Origin: Gymnothorax reevesii
Taxonomy: Eukaryota; Chordata; Actinopteri; Anguilliformes; Muraenidae
Assembly: GCA_029721435.1 (NCBI GenBank)
Contig: CM056583.1
Coordinates: 53,671,620 to 53,735,619, forward strand
Length of the DNA: 64,000 nt
Direction of reading: 5' to 3'
Both the position numbers and the translations under genes were made by a program. This document shows positions 55,664-64,000 of the stretch, piece by piece (within the stretch, counting starts at the first letter, position 1; every line of letters starts with the position of its first letter). The notes beneath the pieces are model-generated. The model saw nothing but the letters and a program-made list of their open reading frames with translations. It ran no database searches and was not told the DNA's origin.

Positions 55664-57255
55664 CAAAACCCAAAACCAGTGAAATTGGCACATTGGGTAA
55701 ATCGTAAATAAAAACAGAATACAATGATTTGCAAATCCTTTTCAACCTATATTCAATTGAATACACTGCAAAAACAAGTTACTTAATGCTCAAACAGGTA
55801 AACTTTGTAATTTTTTGCAAATATTAGTTAATTTGGAATTTGATGCCTGCAACATGTTTCAGAAAAGCTGGCACAAGTGGCAAAAAAGACTGAGAGAGTT
55901 GAGGAATGCTCATCAAACACTTATTTGGAACATCCCACAGGTGAACGGGCTAATTGGGAACAGGTGGGTGCCAAGATTGGGTATAAAAGCAGCCTCCCTG
56001 AAATGCTCAGTCATTCACAAACAAGGATGGGGAGAGGGTCACCAATTAGTGAACAAATGCGTGAGCTGATTGTCGAACAGTTTAAAAACAACATTCCTCA
56101 ACGAGCTATTGCAAGAAATTTAAGGATTTTATCATCTATGGTCTAATATCGTCAAAAGGGTCAGAGAATCTGGAGAAATCACTGCACGTAAGCGACAAGG
56201 CCAAAAACCAACATTGAATGCCCGTGACCTTCGATCCCTCTGGCGGTACTGCATCAAAAACCGACATCAGTGTGTAAAGGACATCACCACATGGGCTCAG
56301 GAACACTTCAGAAAACCACTGTCAGTAACTACAGTTTGTCGCTACATCTGCAAGTGCAGGTTAAAACTCTACAATGCAAAGCAAAAGCCATTTATCAACA
56401 GCACCTAGAAACGCAGCCGGCTTCGCTGGGCCCAAGCTCATCTAAGATGGACTGATGCAAAGTGGAAAAGTGTTCTGTGGTCTGACGAGTCCACATTTCA
56501 AATTGTTTTTGGAAACTGTGGACGTCGTGTCCTCCGGACCAAAGAGGGAAAGAACCATGCGGACTGTTATAGGCGCAAAGTTCAAAAGCGTGCATCTGTG
56601 ATGGTATGGGGATGTATTAGTGCCCAAGGCATGGGCAACTTACTCATATGTGAAGGCGCCATTAATGCTGAAAGGTACATGCAGGTTTTGGAGCAACATA
56701 TGTTGCCATCCAAGCAACGTCTTTTTCATGGACGCCCCTGCTTATTTCAGCAAGACAATGCCAAGCCACATTCTGCACGTGTTACAACAGCATGACTCCT
56801 TAGTAAAAGAGTGCGGGTACTAGACTGGCCTGCCTGTAGTCCAGACCTGTCTCCCACTGAAAATGTGTGGCGCATTATGAAGCGTAAAATACGACAACGA
56901 AGACCCCGGACTGTTGAACAACTTAAGCTGCACATCAAGCAAGAATGGAAAAGAGTTCCACCTAAAAAGCTTCAAAAATTGGTCTCCTCAGTTCCCAAAC
57001 GTTTACTGAGTGTCGTTAAAAGGAAAGGCGATGTAACACAGCGGTAAAAGGGCCCCTGTGCCAACTTTTTTACAATGTGTTGCTGCCTTTAAATTCTAAG
57101 TTAATGATTATTTGCAAAAAAATAATAAGGTTTCTAAGTTTGAACATTAAACATCTAGTCTTTGCAGTATATTATATAAAGGTTTTGCAAATCATTGTAT
57201 TCTGTTTTTATCTACGATTTACATAACGTGCCAACTTCACTGGTTTTGGGTTTTG
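55664..57255 (+). mobile_element. Tc1/mariner transposon, full length but inactivated
   Basis: 1592 bp between TA dinucleotides (55662-55663 and 57256-57257). Inverted ends of about 75 bp (55664-55740 and 57181-57255) start CAAAACCCAAAACCAGTGAA and include CAGAATACAATGATTTGCAAA; only a few bases differ between them. A single transposase gene lies between them. Long, still similar arms point to moderate age. Confidence 0.95.
56010..57047 (+). pseudogene. Tc1 transposase (DD34E), broken
   Basis: Would bind the inverted ends and cut and paste the element. The DNA-binding helix-turn-helix starts at about 56050 (ISEQMRELIVEQFKNN, QRAIARNL). The frame breaks near 56140 and continues at 56214 with NARDLRSLWRYCIKNRHQ and VKDITTWAQEHF. 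A TAG stands at 56406-56408. The catalytic region follows: first Asp in VLWSDESTF (about 56470-56496), second Asp in FQQDNAKPH (about 56745-56771), Glu in SPTENVWR (about 56850-56873). A TGA replaces a Trp codon near 56793. All three catalytic residues survive, so inactivity comes from the frameshift and stops. Confidence 0.92.
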
Positions 57256-57257
57256 TA

Positions 57258-58620
57258 AAATAAAATACGAAAAAGCTGACAAGCAAAGTGCAAAAATCAA
57301 AAAGAAGGCTTAAAAGGCTTAGGGGAAAAAAGTAAAAAGACGAAAACAGATGTACTGTAACCCACTTATTCAAGGTGAATTCCCAATAAAGACACCATCA
57401 TCACTTTTTCTCAATGCAATACTTTGATGAAACAATGTACCACAGTTTTTGCCATATTTTCAATCACCTTCCTTTGAGAACCTCAAGATCAGGATGTCAC
57501 AGTGGCACCCCGAATATGCCAAAGCAATTTGCATTAAGCGAACACGCTTTCAACTCTGGCAATGAACAGAGATGAGACAAAATCAAGGTGATTTATGGTC
57601 GCTTTTCAAGTCTTATTTTGTCAGACATGATATCGTACATTTTTTAGCTAATGCAGGGTTCTGGAGGAGCAGTGTTGTTTTTTTTTTTTAAACACATGCA
57701 TGCGAACAGTATAAACATGAATGCACAAACGGGCACACACCTATTGGCAATCAAGCGAACATGTACACACACACGCACACCCACACACACACATGAAAAC
57801 ACTCACTCTCCACTTAAATGTCAATCTATGCAATTATACTGTGACAAAAATGTTATCAGTGGGCCAAGTTAGGAAGAAAGTTGTCCAAAGGCAGATATTT
57901 CCAAAGTGGCAGAACTGTGTTATTATTGAGTCTGGATGTTTTTGGCAAGGGAATGAGTTGTTAGTTATAGCATTTATTTACAGAGTAGTTTGCAGTTAAT
58001 AATTCATCAGCAGGCACTTTTGTTTCAACACAGTGGTACTGCTAGAACAAAATATAAGTTTTTATTTTCCCACAAAAAGCACCCTGCATGAACAGCAATT
58101 TATTTCACCAAAAGGAGAAAATATCAAGATATTAACATGCACTTGTCTTTTCTGCATGGAATAAATAGCTCGATTCTGCTCCTCTGAGCCAGCACAACCA
58201 TACATGTTCATGTAATGAAATACCTCTGTATGCATCCACGCTTTCCCCACACATATGTCCCCAGTGCTAAATCTGAACAACAACCAACAAGTCTAGCCAT
58301 TTAATTGGCCTATTTGTAGAATGGACCGTGTAATATGTTGAGTGAATAAATGTGCAGTCCATTAATTTAGTCCACCCCCAAACACTAATCACCAGGGGAT
58401 ACATTATACATTAGAAATTAAATTCTCTTCATTATGATTCTTTTCTGTTCACAGAAATATGATTTGCTGTCACGCGACAGTTCTGGGGCCATATCAGAAA
58501 GGGAAGGTTGAAAATTGTACACTTTGCTGTCTCATTAATGAAGGCACTATTTTAAATGAGTCAAATGTTGACATAATTAATGTAAAAGACAGCTCAAAAA
58601 GGGCAGTGGGGTACAGGATA
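57258..58620. other. No gene; short (CA)n tract near 57765-57794
   Basis: AT-rich sequence; ORFs across the CA tract are artefacts of the repeat. No other structure seen. Confidence 0.4.
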
Positions 58621-58623
58621 CAG

Positions 58624-58643
58624 TATATATATATACTTTTGTG

Positions 58644-58729
<86 letters not shown>
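58624..58729. repeat. (TA)n-(GT)n compound microsatellite
   Basis: Interrupted TA repeats from about 58624 lead into an uninterrupted GT run of about 68 bases (58660-58727). ORFs on both strands here are simple-repeat translations. Confidence 0.95.
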
Positions 58730-60735
58730 TTTTCACAAGACTGGAGAGATTTCAGGGGTAGTTGTTTTTCACTGTTTTACTATCAGCAGATATGATTGAT
58801 GCATTGAATTCATGTTCATTTTGTTTAGCACAAATAAGCACTACCATTTGAACCAAAGTAGTTTTTTTTTAAATTAATGAATTATGAGGATTTTTTGGCT
58901 CAAATAAGGACACCAAAATCTGGCATCAAAAATAAGTTTTTTATTACAAAGGATGTGGGAAGTTAAAATTAGTAAGTATCATGAGCATTTGCCCATAAGT
59001 AATTTACTCATAGTCCAGTGGATAAATTCCATTTTGTTTTAAAACTTCTCTGGTCAGAACATAGGAAGCTATTGGACTGAAATTGTCAGGTTACAGTAGT
59101 TGATCGCCATGTCCGCTGTGCTAACGACTGTTACCAGGGCAGGCAGGTCTTGATTGAGTGGCACTGCTCGAGTGTACTGCTACTCCAGAGAGAACTGACT
59201 TTCCTTTGGCCGATAAACCATCTTCTTCCCCGCTAATTTCAGTCGATTTTGAAAAATAATGACTCAAATACTAAAAATCATTTTGTGTCCCATAAATCAC
59301 GACTGTAACCAAAAACAAATTTTGATTTTTATTCTTTGATTATGCGCATCAATTTATTGATTTTTCATGTTCTGTTGAATGACTTTGCACACATTTGTGA
59401 TGATTGGCTTTTCGAGACGCCAAATGCTGTGGCCGGAATGTATGGAAGTATAGCAAAATAAGAGACAAAAACATACAAAATAAGCGAGGGAGACTTGCTC
59501 TTCCAAAGGACCTAGATCCAGTTCGAGTAACAATAAGGAAGCAACGCGAGCTCGACAGAACGAAAAGAAAGGGAAAAATCTCAGAAACCGAGATTAAAAG
59601 ATTTAGCACCAGACGGTGCCCAGAAAGAGGAAAAAAGAGGGACGGATTCCCTGGCAAACTAGAACTTTCCTATTTGCAGCTAATTCCTCAACAACTCTCT
59701 TACTAGAGACCTTACTGGCTTATAGTGCAAACAAAACACTGACACTCTAGCAAGGGCAGCAAGGCGGAACTTAGGCTTATATAGAGTTCGGGCGCCGCCC
59801 CCAATTAATGCCAGCCCAAAGCCACCACCAGCCTCCAAAACCATGACAACATTTTATCAGCAATGACAGTTTTCCAGTGTGTTTCTGTGAGTCGGCAGAT
59901 TTCTGCGACCTTTCATGTCCACAAAAACGACTGTTGATGTGAAAAGATTATAAAAATTGTCTGTATCCATCCTTATTCTTGATCAAAGTTCAGCAATCGG
60001 CCATCCTGTCAAAAGGTAACAAGTTGCTGACTGCTATTTTCATGACTTTTCTGTATAATATGAGTTATTGATTTCATATTTTAGGATTATAATACCATTT
60101 CTTATCATGCAGTGACGGATTTATTAGATCCCATTTCTTGTCCACCATAATTCATCATATACATCATATGCTTCAGAATAACATTATCCTCTAAATATTG
60201 CATGAATTAATTGAACAGTTGACATCACCTGCAAGCAATGATGACTACTTTTGATATGCAATATAAATTGGCGTTTTCTTGCTTGTGTCATGGTTACACT
60301 TTTGTTACCTAGTATCTTGAAAAGACTCACAAAAACACACACGTATATATATATAATGATTGTTGAAATCTCGTCCCTGAAGCACAAGCCAGACGTGTGA
60401 AAGAAATTTGGATTAATTAATTAATTAATTATTACACACTTTCAACCGTCATTTTAATGCTCATAAATTCCAGTATTTTACAAATGCTTTGTCTGTCAGC
60501 CAAACTAAATGATTATTAGCACATTTCAAGTGAAATGCGAAATTGGGTATTTGATAGCAAAAGTGGGGCAGGTGAGTTGGAGGTACATTGTTTTTGTGGG
60601 TAAGTTTGGTTCAAAATAGACTTGGAGATAATTACGGGCCACAGGTCACTTACCCAAATTTCTGAAGTGCTCCAAACATCACTTCTATACTGATCAACAA
60701 ACAAAATGAAAATTAAGACAAGACTGACCAGAAGA
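58730..60735. other. No gene recognised; unassigned ORF 59404-59706
   Basis: The 100-codon ORF at 59404-59706 is strongly basic (Lys/Arg-rich) and sits in a locally GC-richer stretch (to about 59830) that is probably a repeat. I recognise no domain. (AATT)n at about 60412-60432 is simple sequence. Confidence 0.35.
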
Positions 60736-60740
60736 ATTTC

Positions 60741-61099
60741 CATCCATCCATCCATTTTCTATACCCGCTTATTCCTCACTAGGGTCGCGGGGCGAGATGG
60801 AGCCTATCCCAGCTGACTACGGGCAAAGGCAGGGACCCACCCTGAACAGCTTGCCAATCCATCGCAGGGCGCACACACCATTCGCTCTCACACTCATACC
60901 TATGGGCAATTTGGTGTCTCCAATTAGCCTGATATGCATGTCTTTGGACTGTGGGAGGAAACCGGAGTACCCGGCGAAAACCCACGCAACACGGGGAGAA
61001 CATGCAAACTCCACACAGAAAGGCCCCAGGCCGGATTCGAACCCACGGCCTTCTTGCTGTGAGGCAGCAATGCTAACCACTGTGCCACCATGCCACCCC
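60741..61099 (-). mobile_element. tRNA-derived SINE, well preserved
   Basis: Read on the minus strand it starts with a tRNA-like head: GGTGGCACAGTGGTTAGC (A box, 61072-61089) and the perfect B box GGTTCGAATCC (61033-61043). The body follows with CTTTCTGTGTGGAGTTTGC, CCACAGTCCAAAGACATG and AGTCAGCTGGGATAGGCTCC, and it ends in a GGATGGATGG tail (60741-60753). This family is very abundant in teleosts and also occurs at 19755-20070 and, as a relic, at 38025-38170. ORFs crossing it are not genes. Confidence 0.9.
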
Positions 61100-61207
61100 A
61101 GATTGACACACATTGACATTGACATGGCCAAAAAAAAAGAGAAAAAAATTCAGACAGACGCCACACAACGGCAATTGCTGATTTTTACTGATACAAAATC
61201 ATATATA

Positions 61208-62388
61208 CACAGCGCCCTCCATAATTATTGGCACCCTCGGTTAAGATGTGTTAAAAGCCTTAAAATAAATTCAATTTTTATTGCAGAAGCATACTCTCAC
61301 ACTGAAAATTGTAGAAAAATGTAACCTTCAACTCAAGTGAATTTTAAGGGAAAAAAATCCCTGACTGAGAAATAATTATTTTTCATAAAATCACCTGTTC
61401 CACAATTATTGACACCCCTAACAATCCGTATATGTAATCAAAGTATTTATGTCATTTCTACAGTAGTTTACAAAGTTGATCAGAGTATCTAGGAACATTT
61501 AATTAGTAAATCATCACTTCCTGTTTCCCCTGGGGTATAAATATGATGTGACACAGAGGCCATTTCTCTTATCCACTCTTCAACATAGGAAAGACAAAGG
61601 AACACACCATTCAAGTTAGGCAGATGTGTGTCGACCTTCACAAGTCAGGCAATGGCTAGAAGAAAATAGCCACTTGCCTGCACCTGCCCATATCTACTGT
61701 CAGAAGAATCATTAAGAAGTTTAAAACAACTGGAACAGTGGTAAACAAGCCTGGATGAGGACGCAAGGTTATTTTGCCACCATGCACAGTGAGGAGGATG
61801 GTAAGAGAAATAAAAAGTTCTCCAGAGCTCACTGTTAAAGAATTGCAACAAATGGTAGCATCTTGGGGTCACAAAGTCTCCAAAACAACCATCAGGCGCT
61901 ATCTACATGCCAACAAGGTGTTTGGGAGGCATGCACGGAAAAAACCTTTTCTCACTCACAATCATAAACGAAAATGTCTGGAGTTCAGTAAGCGGTGCTG
62001 GGACTTCAACTGGGACCGTGTGCTTTGGTCAGATGAGACCAAGATAGAGCTTTTTGCTTTTAGAGGTCCTCAGACTAATTGGCAAAACGACAATGCAATT
62101 TATTTTTAACAGCGTTGTTATACATTGCTTCATAAAGTTTCTTTCACACATAAATGTCGACATAAATATCTGCATGTCTTCATAAATTCTGTGGTCGAGT
62201 GGCTCGTGCAGGACAACCCGCGAGGCTCACTAAGCAACAGGCTGTGAAATGTGCCAGACATTTCCTTCTACATTCAGCGATTAAGAATGTAGAAAAGAAT
62301 GGATTCTCGTGACTTTCAGCTACATGAGCATTGCAGACCAATCCACACGCGCCCCGCGAGCCAGGGGTGCCAATAATTATGGAGGGCG

Positions 62389-62393
<5 letters not shown>
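61208..62393 (+). mobile_element. Tc1/mariner element, internally deleted
   Basis: Inverted ends CACAGCGCCCTCCATAATTA (left from 61208; right ends 62393) continue TTGGCACCC at both ends. They lie between TA dinucleotides (61206-61207, 62394-62395). The element is 1186 bp, against ~1.6 kb for a complete copy, because the 3' half of the transposase is missing. Confidence 0.93.
61615..62109 (+). pseudogene. Tc1 transposase, C-terminally truncated
   Basis: The helix-turn-helix part is scattered over frames from about 61615 (stops near 61660 and 61757). From 61774 an open frame gives RRMVREIKSSPELTVKELQQ, SKTTIRRYLHANKVFGR and RAKKPFL-like text up to the first catalytic Asp in VLWSDETKIELF (about 62020-62055). 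It ends in a stop at 62107. The second Asp and the Glu of the DDE triad are gone. Confidence 0.9.

Positions 62394-62447
<54 letters not shown>
62394..62447. repeat. (TA)n microsatellite between two Tc1 elements
   Basis: About 54 bases of pure TA repeat. Its left end is the target site of the element ending at 62393, and its right end is the target site of the element starting at 62448. Confidence 0.95.
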
Positions 62448-62448
<1 letters not shown>

Positions 62449-63025
62449 TGAGCGCCATTAAAAACACACAAGTGAGGTATGTACTGTATTTGCGGCAAAT
62501 TGAGGAATAGATTGATTTTTATTGCTTTTCCAGTGAGGCACGAAAGGAAATAAAGAAAAGCGTGTGTTATGTAATCCTGATGCGCACCACGTGCACGTGT
62601 CAAGAACTTCAGTAATTACAAACATTGAGCTGTTTGTTATGTGTACAGTGACACTTGACTTTTTCTTTTTGGTGTGGTCAGTATCCCACAGAAAGCCAAA
62701 AAAAAAGAGAAAAATGCTACTGCATCAAGAAAATGGAACGGCTTGTGTTACAGAAGAGAGAAAAAGAGCCTTTGGCGTGTTACGGGCAGATCTCAGCCGC
62801 CAAGAAGTGGTGCGTCATTTGCACTGTCACCGTTCAACAATCAGTCGGCTGTCTATCCGAGAATGGAACACAGGCACTGTCACTGACCGACCTCGCTAAG
62901 GGCAGCCACGAGTGACGATGGCAGCTCAAGAGCGCCACATCTGGTTACAGCCTGTACGTGACAGATTCCAGACAGCAACCAACACTGATCATGAGATGAG
63001 GGGTCCGAGATGATTGAGGGTGAGC
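62448..63025 (+). mobile_element. Second Tc1/mariner element, 3'-truncated
   Basis: Starts CTGAGCGCCATTAAAAACAC directly after TA and shares no end sequence with its neighbour, so it is a different family. Transposase similarity begins about 62750 and stops near 62985. The right inverted repeat is missing; later rearrangements (62966-63227) replaced it. Confidence 0.75.
62714..62990 (+). pseudogene. Tc1 transposase N-terminal fragment
   Basis: LSRQEVVRHLHCHRSTISRL and TGTVTDRPR form the paired helix-turn-helix with the GRPR-type hook. They are followed, after a TAA at about 62897, by QPRVTMAAQERHIWLQ and DRFQTAT. The catalytic domain is absent. Confidence 0.85.
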
Positions 63026-63227
63026 ACAAGTAGTCAAGTCAAGTCAAGTTAATTTATAAAGCACATTTAAAACAACAGAAGTTGATCCAAAGTGTTGTAC
63101 AGTGACAATTGGCAAAGAATAAAATGAAAGCAATTATAAAAATCAATAAAACTGTCAAAGGAAACTGTTCCAGACAGCAACCAAAACTGATCATGAGATG
63201 AGGGGTCCAAGATGATTGAGGGTGAGC
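62966..63227. repeat. 60-bp direct duplication around a 142-bp retroposon-like insert
   Basis: 62966-63025 and 63168-63227 agree at 58 of 60 bases (both include CAGACAGCAACCAA and GATGAGGGGTCC). Between them lies a stretch starting ACAAGTAGTCAAGTCAAG and passing TTAATTTATAAAGCACATTT and AACAACAGAAGTTGATCC, wording common in fish interspersed repeats. The duplicate is part Tc1 transposase sequence, so it arose after the Tc1 insertion. Confidence 0.85.
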
Positions 63228-64000
63228 TAGTGATGTAGTCAAGACCACCTTAGCCGAGACCAAGACACTACCAAGACCAAAGGGTAACCAGACCAAGACA
63301 AGACCAAGACCAAGACCAAGACAGACCATTTCGAGACCAAGACCAAGGACGAGACCGAGGCGGAGACTAAAAAAATTGTTTCGCGTCACTGTAAATGTGG
63401 GCAGTGTTTGGCTGAAAGTAATTGTGTGTAGCAACTGCATAACAGCTATTAGTGCCCTTTCAGAGGATTGAGACTTTATAGGAATTTAAATTTTTTCCTG
63501 TTAGTGATTGACAGTCCAAAATCCGTTGTCACCGTTCAGGAGATATTAAACATTTAAGATTTCCATCCAAAACGAATAGCAGCAGCAGGCGATGAATTCT
63601 CATTTTGCCCAAACGAAGCAGAAAGAAATGCAATGGGTTTCATTCAAATTTTCGTCATACGGGGCGCCAACTTCATGAAGCTGGAAAACAAATAGCCTAT
63701 GAGGAAAGTTCCCTTGCATGAATTATGGAATCTTCTGAAACCAGTGAATACTCTGCCTTATTTAGCTAATTTTACTCGGCAGGACTGATATCGGCAGTAA
63801 TGATGACTGGACAAATCGGGGGCAACCACCAACAGTCGACCACCTGCCGTTTTTAGCTATTTTCATCTGGCTGATGGCTTTGGATAAAGCCATTGAAGAC
63901 AGGAAAGTTCAGAACACTCAACATGATAACCCGTCGCTAAAACTGGGAAATGGGGGGGCAGACACGTCCCTTTATGAAATTTCTCAATCATTTCCCTTTC
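63228..64000. repeat. GACCAAG-rich transposon end and unassigned flank
   Basis: TAGTGATGTAGTCAAGACC leads into a degenerate GACCAA hexamer array (about 63240-63350), the end structure of a dispersed fish repeat, perhaps hAT. The reverse-strand ORF over it (63054-63440, LGLGLVLV) is repeat translation. From 63400 to the window end the sequence is AT-rich with no recognised gene. Confidence 0.5.

Noticed and set aside
58459..58761. ORFs encoding poly-Cys-Val and poly-His-Thr runs on opposite strands
   Set aside because: These are (GT)n/(CA)n microsatellite translations; the same holds for ORFs over 22744-23019 and 57651-57999.
61030..61099. tRNA gene on the minus strand
   Set aside because: It is the head of a SINE whose body and GGATGG tail follow, and further copies occur in this window.
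60797..61324. 175-codon plus-strand ORF and overlapping minus-strand ORFs
   Set aside because: They span a well-preserved SINE and the edge of a Tc1 element; frame openness is accidental.
62180..62603. Minus-strand ORFs with poly-Ile-Tyr
   Set aside because: Translation of the (TA)n tract at 62394-62447.
63054..63440. Minus-strand ORF with LGLGLGLVLV repeats
   Set aside because: Translation of the GACCAA hexamer array of a dispersed repeat.

Overview
This is eukaryotic, almost certainly teleost-fish, genomic DNA: AT-rich sequence between or inside genes, with no host protein-coding gene that I can recognise with confidence. The organism call rests on the mobile-element community. It includes a Ty1/Copia element of the type found in fish, fish-type L1 LINE fragments, several Tc1/mariner elements (one family starting CACAGCGCCCTCC), abundant tRNA-derived SINEs with GGATGG-type tails, hAT pieces, TTAA-flanked elements and GCTAGCTAGC-type tracts. 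The species cannot be named from this sequence.

Layout. 1-8.7 kb: mostly unique AT-rich DNA with a snap-back hairpin element (1.2 kb), a tRNA-derived SINE (3.0 kb) and a ~145-bp-period array loaded with AGGTCA nuclear-receptor half-sites (4.3-5.2 kb), followed by a 332-bp duplication. 8.7-9.5 kb: a 34-bp minisatellite, 24 units in perfect register, open in every reading frame. 9.5-25.9 kb: mostly unremarkable, with degraded repeats, an exon-like ORF behind a consensus CRE (17.3 kb), a possible conserved non-coding block (21.7 kb) and an exon-like microsegment (22.95 kb). 25.9-34.2 kb: a nest of transposons. A SINE (minus strand, 14-bp target duplication) was split by an L1-like LINE (plus strand, 15-bp duplication). 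The LINE was then hit by a hAT element (8-bp duplication), a Tc1 element (TA) and a Penelope-like retroposon fragment (14-bp duplication). 34.2-34.9 kb: a TTAA-flanked element that carries a complete-looking two-exon mini-gene for a 71-residue cysteine-rich basic protein. This is the best candidate for something undescribed. 35.9-42 kb: a CACGTG/ACGTACGT-rich element with its own TATA box, and a 479-bp MITE.

43.1-47.8 kb holds a full-length Copia retrotransposon on the minus strand: identical 288-bp LTRs, GCAGG target duplication, primer-binding site complementary to the anticodon arm of initiator tRNA-Met, and gag, protease, integrase, reverse transcriptase and RNase H all visible. Its coding region is broken by one stop and one frameshift. 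48-53.4 kb contains three further inverted-repeat elements. 55.7-57.3 kb is a full-length but inactivated Tc1 element. 60.7-63.3 kb has a SINE and two truncated Tc1 elements abutting the two ends of one (TA)n tract, then a 60-bp direct duplication around a retroposon fragment. The window ends in a GACCAAG-rich repeat.

The genes here do not form a host pathway; nearly all coding information belongs to mobile elements, most of it broken. Boundaries backed by target-site duplications are firm; family names are given only as far as visible motifs allow.
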